Assembly (NCBI GenBank): GCA_028456385.1
Contig: JALNQF010000702.1
Span: 1 to 16,366, forward strand
DNA: 16,366 nucleotides
Reading direction: 5' to 3'
From: Ophiosphaerella korrae
Lineage: Eukaryota; Ascomycota; Dothideomycetes; Pleosporales; Phaeosphaeriaceae
Shown: piece by piece, positions 8,330-16,366 of the stretch
Numbering within the stretch: position 1 is the stretch's first letter
Layout: every line of letters starts with the position of its first letter
Made by a program: the position numbers and the translations under genes
The notes under the pieces: model-generated
Told to the model about the DNA's origin: nothing
What the model saw: the letters and a program-made list of their open reading frames with translations, nothing else
Database searches by the model: none

Positions 8330-8780
8330 GTAAGTCTAGTCTTCTACTAAAAGTATCTATAAATTAGTTATCTTTCTCTTTTGTATATATAATTTTTATA
8401 TTAAATATTAATAAGAATTCCTACTATCTTATATATTATTATAATAGTTCTTTATTTATTATAAATCCTATAAAATTCTCGTAGTCTATATAGACCTTTA
8501 TCTAATACTTTACTCTTTGTAAGTATACTCTCTATTATTTAAATACTTTATAGATTGCTAGTATTTCTTTATTATAGATTAAGTAGTTAAGTTCTACTAT
8601 TTTTATCTTCTTAGAGAAGTATTTAACTAAGTATTCTTTTTTAGTCTATAGGTCTTCTTGTATTAGTACTATTTTATAGACTAAGTTAGATACGTCTATT
8701 TTTACTATTACTAGTAGGTCTAGGTTATATATTCTAATAACTAGGTTTTCTATAAACTTTCTCTTAATTTTCCTAAATAC
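8330..8780 (-). other. E4 RNase H domain
   Basis: The sequence VKIDVS carries the catalytic Asp at 8696-8694 (TDAS-type motif), followed by KYF-KK and LNYLI-NKE-like segments typical of Gypsy RNase H. It degrades RNA in the RNA-DNA hybrid. Confidence 0.88.
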
Positions 8781-8899
8781 TTTATTATATTCTTTTATCT
8801 ATTTAAATAGTGTGTCTTTTTTTATAAGTCTTGTTATTAGTTCTATATCTTTAAACTATCCTACTATTAACTTTCTATAAAAGTTAGCTAGCCTATAAA

Positions 8900-9600
8900 A
8901 TTATTGTACTTCCTTTAGGTTTTTTAGTGTTAGCTATTTGTTAATTAATCTAATCTTTTCTAGGTTAATCTTAATCTTTCCTAGTTTAATAATAAATCTA
9001 AGGAAATCTATTTCCTTTATATAGAATTTGTATTTTCTTATTTTAAGAAATAGTTTATTTTCTACTAGTTTTTCTAGTACCTTATGTATATATTATACGT
9101 GTTCTTCTTCTAACTCTAAGAATATAAGGATGTTGTCTAAGTATACAAATATAAATACGTTTAAGTACTCTCTTAGTACTATATTAATTTTTTCTTAAAA
9201 TACTACTAGTGCGTTTATTAAGCTAAATAGTATAACTAAGTATTTGTATAGTCTATACTATATTCTAAATACTATTTTCTATTTATTACCTTTTTTAATT
9301 CTAATTTAATAGTAGGTATTCTAGATATCTAGCTTTATAAAGATTTTTACTCTTTATAGTCTATTTTGTATTTTATCTATTTATAGTAGTAGGTATTAGT
9401 TTTTATTTATAACTACGTTAGTTTTTCTAAAATCTATATAAAGTCTCTTATTACTTATTTCTTTCTTATCTATAAAGATAAGTCTATATACTACTAAGGA
9501 CTTAGATTCTTATATCTATCCTTTCTTTAATACGTTTTAGATAAACACTTATTTAATTTTAGATTCTTCTTTAGTTTTTTAGTAGACTAGGCTCTATTCT
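8900..9600 (-). other. E4 reverse transcriptase domain
   Basis: Motifs appear in order: VVYRLIFIDKKE, RLYIDFRKTN (the RLCVDYRKLN block), IFIKLDI (first catalytic Asp), FSLINAL, VYLDNIL at 9146-9126, and the connection KYKFYIKEIDFLRF and LANFYRKLIVG. YLDN replaces the usual Y-x-DD, with Asp to Asn at 9134-9132, a RIP change. Confidence 0.93.
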
Positions 9601-9989
9601 ACGTTTTTTCCTTCTTCTAGTTCTATTACTAAGTCCTATAGCTAATATTCTAGAAGGTAATCTTTAGGCTCTATAAGCTGTTTCTCCTATTTCTTATATT
9701 CTTCTAGGAATTCTCCTTTGTAGGTATTTATATTCGCCTTTAATATATTTATTTTATTATAATTAATCTTTCTTATTCTCTAATTAATATATAAGTTAGT
9801 TATCTATAACTATAGTATACCTAGTATTATATCTTATTTGTTATTAATTGTTATTATGTCTATAACTATATTTTTAATTATTATCCTTTCTAGTTCTAAT
9901 ATAGAGAGAACAGTTTTAAACCTAATAGGTTCCTAAAATAGTTTTTCTTTAATTATACTTAGTTATTAAGGGTATTTCTTTATTATATA

Positions 9990-10060
9990 ACGTATTCCTT
10001 ATATTTCTATAAATTTCTTAGATATAAAGTTTCTTGTAGCTCTACTATTAATTATTAATT
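9990..10060 (-). other. E4 aspartic protease active site remnant
   Basis: The in-frame sequence LIINSRATRNFISKKFI contains N-S-R-A at 10049-10038 where retroviral-type proteases have D-S-G-A. Asp to Asn and Gly to Arg are both G-to-A changes. The following NFI fits the family. Confidence 0.8.
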
Positions 10061-11252
10061 ATACTTTCTTTTCTTAGTATATACCTATTTTTGTAATATA
10101 TAGTCCTCTTATACTTTCTAGCTTTTCTTACTTAGGCGACTTTATAAATTATCTATCTTTCTAGAGCTATAGCCTTACTTTAAGTTTATACTCTTTATAT
10201 TTTAGATATTTATTATACTTATATTTATACTATAGTCCTCCTTAGACGTATCTCTTAGTTAGTCTAGATCCTAGTCTTACTACTACGTATCTATCTTCTA
10301 GGATTATTTCCTATCCTTAGATATCTTCTACTAGAATTACTCTTGTGTAATTATAGCCTCTTCTTTGTATAGGCTATACGTTATTATTTACTTTAGAGTT
10401 CTTGTATATAATATAATTTTTATCTAGGTATAATATCTATAATACTTTAATATATACTAGATATTTTAGATCTATTATTTTGTTATCCTCTTCTTAGTAT
10501 TTATCTTTACTAGGTATATTTATTATTAAGATATAGTATACTACTAGTACTTTTAGTATATAGGCTTTATTAATCTATTACGTTTTCTTTATAAAGTATT
10601 ACTATTCTTTTTATATAGGTATTCTTCTTACTATAACTATATACTATTTTATCTATTTTTAGAATAGTATAAACTTTATTTCTTTAAGATTACGTTCTTT
10701 CTAGTCTTTATATACTTCTTCTATACTTATAACTATTAAGTATATTTAAATAAATCTCTATTCTTTATTTTATTCCTCTATATCTATTATTATATAGCTA
10801 TTATAGCTATATATTATTAGCTAAGCGTATTCTATACTTTTTATACTAACTTATTTCTTACTTCCTTATAGTCTTTTAGAGGTAGTTATAGTAGTCTCTT
10901 TATCTAGTGCTAGTCTTTTAGCCTAGATTAATAGTACTAGGGGCTCTTCTCTTTCTAGGTCTTCTACTAGTAGGTCTATTACGTATACTATTTTTTCTAG
11001 CTACGCTTTTATTCTATTTTCCTTTATTATAGCTACTTTATATCTCTATTTCTATAGGAACTATACTACTCTCTATTTACTAAAAAGATATATATAGTAG
11101 TTATTATTATAATAAAAAGTCTAGTAGAGTATTATATATTATACTTCTTTACTCCTAGCTACTTTTTCTTAAAGTTTAGCCTATACTTATAGTACTTCTT
11201 TCTTCTTTTTAGTTATTTTTAACTAAGTTTCTTTTTTTAGGTCTTTACTTCT

Positions 11253-11294
11253 ATAGTCTTTTATAAAGTGTCTAGGTTTCTTATATTTATAATA
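11253..11294 (-). other. E4 CCHC zinc knuckle remnant
   Basis: The sequence reads YYKYKKPRHFIKDY. The spacing is exactly C-x2-C-x4-H-x4-C with all three Cys turned into Tyr (TGT to TAT) and the His kept (CAC, 11270-11268). This is the nucleocapsid RNA-binding motif at the end of Gag. Confidence 0.9.
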
Positions 11295-11549
11295 TACTAT
11301 ATCTTTCTTCTTTTATAATTAGTAGTCCTTTACGTAGTAGCTTTTCTTACTATAGTTAAAGTACGTAAAGTCCTTATTCTTTTTCTTCTTCTTGTCTTTA
11401 TTAGCGTTAAGGACTATAGAGTCTCTCTTGTTATAGTTTTAAGTATAACCTCTATATTTATTCTTCTTTAATTCTTAAAGATTATTATTAATTTATATTA
11501 CCTATTACTTTAAAGCTTCTAGTATCTATAGTTTCTCTATATAGATTAT

Positions 11550-12317
11550 TTTATATTAAATTTTAGAGTTTAATTCTTGTTTAAATTGTAATATTAGGGC
11601 TAACTTATTCTATTCTATATTTTAGGATAGTTATTTAAATTATAATATATACTTAGGAATGCTCTAGTTTTATATAAGTTTTTCTAGCTATTCTTTAGCT
11701 TGTTAAGTAACGTCTATGTCTCTAAATACTACTCTTATTTATTTAGTAAAGTATTTATAACTTCTAAAGATAGCTCTTATTTTATCTTTCTAGGTTATTA
11801 AAGAGTATATTATGTAATCTATCTAGTAAAGTTTATACTATCTTATTATATCTTCTTTAAAGTATAGTCTAATATATATTACTTTCTTTTCTTCTATATT
11901 AAAGTACAGTACTTATATATCTATCTAAAGTTATACTAAAGCTATAAAAGGTCTTAGTTTCTCCTTTATTCTATTAAACTTCTTAAAGATAAGTATTTTT
12001 AGTAGTTTCTTTATTGTACTTATCTCTAGACGTTATATAATTAGTTCTATTTAGTTTTATCCTTTAATAATAGCTTTAATCTAGGCCTTATTCTATTTTA
12101 CGTATTCCTAAAGTTCTTTATTCTAGGTTTCTAAAGTATTAATTACTAATTTTATATCTTCCTTTTTAGAGATTAAGTTGTTTATATAGTTTTTAATATC
12201 TTTCTATACTATATTATCTAACTTATAACTACTTATAGGTACCTTAGCTACTTTTCTAGTTAAGCTTTCTACTATCGTATTAGCTAGACTATACGCTACT
12301 TACGCTTTGCTTCTTAT
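11550..12317 (-). other. gag: E4 Gag region
   Basis: After an N-terminal part with Gln/Lys/Glu-rich helical, probably coiled-coil sequence (about 12000-12200), it reads KFNRIKEKLRPFIA, LYFNIEEKKVIYI and RLYFKEDII. These match the retrotransposon Gag capsid pattern (KF-G...L..F, F..E..KV.....YL). The start is placed at an ATA that would be ATG before RIP, 19 nt inside the LTR border. Confidence 0.82.
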
Positions 12318-12336
12318 AATAACTAAATTAGTAAGG
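12318..12336 (-). other. E4 leader and expected primer-binding site
   Basis: Only 19 nt separate the 5' LTR from the first plausible start. On the minus strand this is CCTTACTAATTTAGTTATT. I see no clear match to a tRNA 3' end (no TGG start). RIP may have blurred it, the true start may be further in, or priming may be unusual. Confidence 0.4.
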
Positions 12337-12778
12337 TATAATAGGCCTCTTATTATTAACTATAGGTACCTATCTTAAAAGAGTTAGTAGATTAAGAGTT
12401 AATAGTAAAAGCTTATATAGAAATCTATAATAACTATAAATAATAAAAGATATTTTGTAACTTTCTTGTATTAGCGTTCTATAGTTAGAGGATTAAATTA
12501 CTAATACTATCCTAATAATACGCATCCTACTAACTATATACTTAGGCCTCTTAGCTAACTTTATACTTTATATTTACTAAGATCGCAAATTATAAATCTA
12601 TTACGTACTTAGCTTTATACTTTGTATTTACTAAGATTGTAAATTACAAATCTATTACGTATCTCTATTGTAGTTAGTCTCCTAATCTAGTTTGTCTCCC
12701 TATAGGTTATATACGTTGTTGTTATCTATAGTAGGGCTAATTAGCTTAAATTAGTTTTCTCTTGTTATAACTATAATA
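12337..12778 (-). repeat. E4 5' LTR, 442 bp
   Basis: It matches 5299-5740 with about 20 transitions and no indel. The outer end abuts AAGTT. It contains the 49-bp tandem pair 12559-12607 and 12613-12661. It would hold the E4 promoter. Confidence 0.95.
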
Positions 12779-12783
12779 AAGTT
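12779..12783 (+). repeat. Right target-site duplication of E4 (AAGTT)
   Basis: It is an exact copy of 5294-5298 on the other side of E4. Confidence 0.92.
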
Positions 12784-14789
12784 AATTATAAGATAGTCTA
12801 AAAATATAGAACTTATAATAAAACTTTTAAAAAAAAGATACGCTATTTAAATAGATAAGAAAATATAATAAAGTATTTAATAAAATTAAAAGAAAGTTTA
12901 TAGAAAACCTAGTTATTAGAATATATAACCTAGACCTACTAGTAATAGTAAAAATAGATGTATCTAACTTAGTCTATAGAATAGTACTAATATAAGAAGA
13001 CCTAAGAACTAAATAAGAATATTTAGTTAAATACTTCTCTAAGAAAATAAAGCTAGTAAAGCTTAATTACCTAATTTATAATAAAGAGATACTAGTAATC
13101 TATAAAGTATTTAAGTAATAGAAAGTATACTTATAAAAAGTAAAATACTAAATAAAAGTCTATATAGACTATAAAAATTATATAGGATTTATAATAAATA
13201 AGAACTTATTATAATACTATATAAGATAGTAAGAATTCCTATTAATATTTAATATAAAAATTATATATACAAAAGAGAAAGATAACTAATTTATAGATAC
13301 CTTTAGTAGAAGACTAGACTTACAAGAAGAAGTAAGCGCTACTAGTATAGTTTTAATTAAGAATAAAGAAGGATATTTAGTCCTAAATATACCTAAAATA
13401 GCTGTAACACTAAAAAGAAAGAGTAGTAAGTTAGACAAATAGATTTAGAAAGTAATAAAGAAAGTATCTAAAGAAATAAAAAAACTAAAAAACTAAAAAA
13501 GATTTATATAAGCTTATAAAAAGATATATATTCTATAAAAGATCTAAAGAGAATTTATATAATAATTCTATAAATTACTAGTATATAAATACTAAAAAAT
13601 TAATAACACCCTAGATAAACTACTATAAAACTACTATATTCTAAAAGTAAGATAACTAGTAATAGAAGTACTAAGAAACTATATAGAATATTATAGAAAT
13701 AAGTATAGTAGATATATACTATATAGAATACTATAACTAATAGAAGTACTAGAGTAACTATAAAGAGTTATTATAATAAACTTTATTATAAAGCTACTTA
13801 AGTTAAGAAACTTAATATTAAAAGTTAAGTATAATAAAATCCTAATAATAGTAGATAAGCTTATAAAATATTTCTACTTTAAGCTATATAAAGAAAAAAG
13901 TAGGATAGAAGTTACTATATATTAGATTATAGGGATTATAATTAGTTAATATAAACTCCTAGACAATATTATTTTAGATAGAGATATAAGATTTATATTA
14001 AAACTATAGAAAACAATAATAGTATAAATAGAAATTAATTATACAATATTAATAGTATATTACCTATAAATAAATAAATAATCTAAATAAATAAATTAAA
14101 TAATAGAATAGTACTTAAGATATTACCTTAACTATAACTAGAATAACTAGGTATAGCTACTACCTATAGTATAGTTAGTATATAATAGCGCAAAGAATAT
14201 AGTAATAAAAGTATTACTTTTTTTTATAAATTATAGATTTAACCCTAGTATATATTAAATACTAAGATCTAAAGAATCCTAGTCTCTAAGAGGAGAAAAC
14301 CTTACTAATAGACTTAAAGAAATATATAATTAATTAAGATAAGACGTAGAGTTTCTATATAATTAGATAGTAAAGTACTATAACAAGAAATACGAAGAAA
14401 GACTTTAATTTAAAGAAAGAGAAAAAGTATAGTTAGTATAAAAAAATATTAAAAGTAAATAACTAAGTTTAAAACTAGACTATATTAAGATAAGACTATA
14501 TAAAATTAAGAAGAAAGTTATACTAGTTATATTTAAACTAAAGCTACTAAATAAGGTAAAGATATACCTAACCTTCTATATAGTACTACTAGAGATAGTA
14601 CTATAAATTATAGAACTACTAGTATATAAAGTAGATATATATAGAAAATAAGAAGAATAAGAAGTTAAAGAAATCCTAGAATATAAGTTCTATAATAGTA
14701 AGAACTACTATTTAGTAAAATAGATAGGTATAGATAAAAAAAGATAACTATAGGAGGAAATATAGGAACTAGAGGAGTTCTAAAGTTAA
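12784..14789 (+). pseudogene. pol: E3 pol remnant: RNase H to chromodomain
   Basis: The frame from the RT tail is broken by one extra base in the A-run 12829-12836, then stays constant to the TAA at 14787-14789. The RNase H Asp (KIDVS) is at 12957-12959. Integrase has lost two catalytic residues: first Asp to Asn (13779-13781) and Glu to Lys (14085-14087). The second Asp (13977-13979) remains, and the spacing is still 65 and 35. Near the end a 30-bp in-frame gap relative to E1/E4 removes ten codons of the chromodomain tail between two ACTAGA copies. Confidence 0.92.
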
Positions 14790-15496
14790 AACTCTCTAGA
14801 CTACCTAGTAGTAAACTAAGAGGAATAGTACTATTAGTAATAGATAGAGAGATATTAGACTTACCTAGTATAGTAAGAGCTAGAGTAGCCTCTACTATAT
14901 CTTTAAAATTAAGCTTAGATTCTAGAAGAGTAGACTACTTAATAGACTTCTTATTATTTAAGGCCTTTGTCTTATAAAGATAAGATAAATAGGCTTAGTT
15001 ATTAGATAGTTACGTCTAATTATTAAGAAACTAAGACTAATATTCTTTTAGCGTATAACAAGAAATTTTATAGAGTTACTTATACTTTTTTTTAGCTTCT
15101 ATAATCTATAATAATAGTTTTTCTTAAGTATAGGTTATAGCTCTTCTTATTATATATAAGTATAGACGTATAAATAAGTATTTTTAACTTATACTCTACT
15201 ATAAATATACTAGATAAGTTATAAGATAAATAAGTATTAGTATAAATATACGCTTTATTAGCCTTACTATACTTTAAAGAAATATTAACTAATAGAGAGT
15301 TTATAGACTTATAATAAAAATATAAAAATATTATAATACTATAGTATAATATACAATCTACTAATTAAATACAATAAAGAGTAGACTTAGTAGGTATAAA
15401 GATAGAAAATAAAGAACTTTATATTAATAAAGAAACTAAACTAATAACTTTAGCTCTAGGATAAGAAAATAAAAGACTATCTAGAAGAAAAGATAG
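14790..15496 (-). pseudogene. E3 antisense ORF, unknown protein
   Basis: From 15496 leftwards the minus strand reads LSFLLDSLLF, YPRAKVISLVSLLI, SSLFSIFIPTKS and KAYIYTNTYLSYNLSSI. It has two stops in about 110 codons. After a frame change at the same place as in E1 it reads RRAITYT, EKLLLQII-type and EAKKKYK. The pattern matches E2 most closely and E1/E4 less so. The donor-like GAGTATAAGTT would be GAGTGTAAGTT before RIP. The far end is unclear because the E1-type stop lies in the 30-bp segment missing here. Confidence 0.65.
15484..15496 (+). other. E3 polypurine tract
   Basis: The purine run GAAGAAAAGATAG lies directly before the LTR start TATTACGC, in the same place as in E1, E2 and E4. 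Confidence 0.6.
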
Positions 15497-15944
15497 TATT
15501 ACGCTAGTAATAAGAGAAATTAAGATAGAACTAATTAGTCTTAACTTAAGTACTAACAAAGTATAAGACAAGTAAAGTAATAACTTTAATTAGGAGACTA
15601 CTTCTAATTAGGATACGTAAGTAATCTCTTAATCTATTAATTATATAGACAAAATATAAATATAGATTAATAGATTAGTAATCCTTAATCTATAGTTACT
15701 AAGACTAGATATAAGTAATAGATTAATAGATTAGTAAGAATATATAATTAGTAATAATACGTATTATTAAGATAGTATTAGTAATTTAATCTTTAACCTA
15801 GAACTCTAATACTTAATATTGTATATACAAATTAACTATTATTTATAGTTATTACTAATTACAATATAAGCTTTTATTATTAACTTTTAATCTACTAATA
15901 ACTATAGAGGTTATTAGAAAGTCGACTCTAGTAGCCCTATTATA
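15497..15944 (+). repeat. E3 3' LTR, about 448 bp
   Basis: It runs TATTACGCTAG to CCCTATTATA. Its first part (AATTAAGATAGAACTAATTAG, TTAAGTACTAACAAAGTATA) follows E2. Its right part shares GTCGACTCTAGTA with E1. The middle (about 15625-15745) is filled with TAGATTAATAGATTAGTAA-like units and their reverse complements, a mutated form of the E2 hairpin block. This is therefore the E2/E3 LTR subfamily. Confidence 0.82.
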
Positions 15945-16366
15945 ATATTACTACTAATCTATTTATATTACTTTATATTAGGGTTACTAATTACTCGAGT
16001 AAGAGTAAGAGTAATTACTCTTACTTAATTACTCTTTTAATTACTCTTTTTTTTAAAAGTATAAAATAATACTATAAATTACTATCTTATTAAATATTTA
16101 CTAATAAATATTTAAATAAAGTTAGAATATTTATAATATATTAGTAAAGTCTAAAGTTATTAATATTTTACATTAATAACTAACTATAATAATTATATAT
16201 AATTATACTAAGAAAATAATAGTTATATAAATAGTTATAAGAAGTATATAAACTATATATATAAAGAATAATAATAAATAAAAGAGTATTTACTCTTATT
16301 TAAAAGTTTTTACCTTAATATATTATAATAAGTATATTATAAAGTTTTATATATATTATATTTATT
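15945..16366. other. Flank outside E3, AT-rich, no gene seen
   Basis: No similarity to the LTRs or to pol is visible. The sequence is almost pure A/T with few TAG triplets, unlike the elements. It holds two related palindromes built on AAGAGTA/TACTCTT (16004-16025 and 16282-16297) and a 12-bp palindrome TTACTCGAGTAA (15991-16002). I find no open frame worth naming. Confidence 0.6.
15991..16025. repeat. Adjacent palindromes with GAGTAA/TTACTC units
   Basis: TTACTCGAGTAA (15991-16002) is a perfect 12-bp palindrome. It is followed at 16004-16025 by a perfect 22-bp palindrome centred on GTAATTAC. More TTAATTACTCTTTT units follow to about 16055. A second AAGAGTA-TT-TACTCTT hairpin lies at 16282-16297. 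Confidence 0.8.

Larger units (their letters stand above)
6834..12317 (-). pseudogene. gag-pol: E4 gag-pol, single-frame polyprotein remnant
   Basis: Every landmark I could place lies in the same minus-strand frame: candidate start ATA (RIP-altered ATG) 12317-12315, CCHC knuckle, protease, RT, RNase H, integrase Asp and Glu codons, and terminal TAA 6836-6834. That is 1828 codons with no net indel, so Gag and Pol were one polyprotein without frameshift. Inactivation is by point mutations only: dense TAG/TAA, knuckle Cys to Tyr, protease Asp to Asn, RT YLDD to YLDN, first integrase Asp to Asn. A long charged linker (about 10100-11250) separates the knuckle from the protease; it has Lys/Glu-rich helical stretches and no motif I recognise. 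Confidence 0.93.
5299..12778 (-). mobile_element. E4: full-length minus-strand Ty3/Gypsy element
   Basis: Two 442-bp LTRs (5299-5740 and 12337-12778) bound the element, flanked by AAGTT on both sides. The span is 7480 bp. Without the inserted solo LTR and one of its duplications it was 7034 bp. The LTR pair differs at about 20 positions by eye, all transitions with no indel, which is the RIP pattern rather than ordinary divergence. Terminal TG/CA have become TA. Reading on the minus strand the order is LTR, gag, protease, RT, RNase H, integrase, chromodomain, antisense ORF, polypurine tract, LTR. The chromodomain after integrase suggests a chromovirus-type element. Confidence 0.95.
12779..15944 (+). 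mobile_element. E3: right part of the oldest Gypsy element
   Basis: It continues the E3 RT fragment (5064-5298) after E4 and runs to its 3' LTR. Visible parts are RNase H, integrase, GPY/F, chromodomain, antisense ORF, polypurine tract and LTR. It is the most eroded copy, with the fewest remaining CA and TG. That agrees with its place at the bottom of the nest. The 5' portion lies left of the window, beyond E2 and E1. The target duplication is predicted to be ATATT (15945-15949). Confidence 0.92.

Noticed and set aside
6880..9900. Apparent open stretches on the plus strand across E4 pol.
   Set aside because: They are the complement of pol. They have no conserved pattern beyond what pol imposes, unlike the antisense ORF at 5741-6862.
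1..15944. TAA/TAG at Gln positions could suggest a ciliate-type code in which they encode Gln.
   Set aside because: Stops also replace Trp, and Cys to Tyr, Asp to Asn, Gly to Arg and Glu to Lys changes occur at catalytic sites. All are C-to-T or G-to-A changes, so mutation rather than recoding explains them.
15978..15986. TTAGGGTTA resembles a telomere repeat.
   Set aside because: It is one and a half units with no tandem array, and is expected by chance in such AT-rich DNA.
1..16366. Extreme AT content might suggest organellar DNA.
   Set aside because: Nested LTR elements with 5-bp duplications, chromodomain Gypsy pol and RIP-type mutations point to nuclear heterochromatin. No mitochondrial genes are seen.

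Overview
The window is a stack of dead, AT-rich LTR retrotransposons of the Ty3/Gypsy type. There is no intact gene, tRNA or rRNA. The damage is what repeat-induced point mutation (RIP) leaves. TG is almost absent from the coding strand of each element, ATG is nearly missing, and Trp and Gln codons have become TAG/TAA. Catalytic Asp has become Asn, and Cys or His has become Tyr, while CpG survives. RIP is known from filamentous ascomycetes, so the best guess is an AT-rich, gene-free block of a Pezizomycotina genome. That assignment is inference.

Layout, with elements numbered E1-E4. E1 (+, 1-3149) shows the end of the reverse transcriptase, then RNase H, integrase, chromodomain and a 3' LTR. 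It sits inside E2 (+, 3150-5063), of which only the integrase C-terminal half and 3' LTR are visible. E2 sits inside the RT of E3 (+, 5064-5298 and 12779-15944). E3 is also interrupted by E4 (minus strand, 5299-12778), a complete element with two 442-bp LTRs and a perfect AAGTT target duplication. E4 in turn carries a solo LTR (6063-6503) flanked by ATAGT. The insertion order is therefore E3, then E2 and E4, then E1 inside E2 and the solo LTR inside E4. The left halves of E1, E2 and E3 must lie outside the window. The last 422 bases (15945-16366) are outside flank with no recognisable gene.

E4 gives the full plan: LTR, gag with a CCHC knuckle, protease, RT, RNase H, integrase (D-65-D-35-E), GPY/F module, chromodomain, polypurine tract, LTR. 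All landmarks from 12317 to 6834 lie in one reading frame of 1828 codons, so it encoded a single Gag-Pol polyprotein.

The most interesting feature is a second coding region between pol and the 3' LTR, on the opposite strand, present in all four elements. It stays open apart from RIP-type stops in a region where other frames are riddled with stops. Its amino acid pattern is shared between two clearly diverged subfamilies (E1/E4 and E2/E3). In E1 and E4 its two halves are joined in frame by a candidate 46-nt fungal intron. It looks like an antisense accessory gene starting in or near the 3' LTR and converging on pol. I do not recognise the protein.
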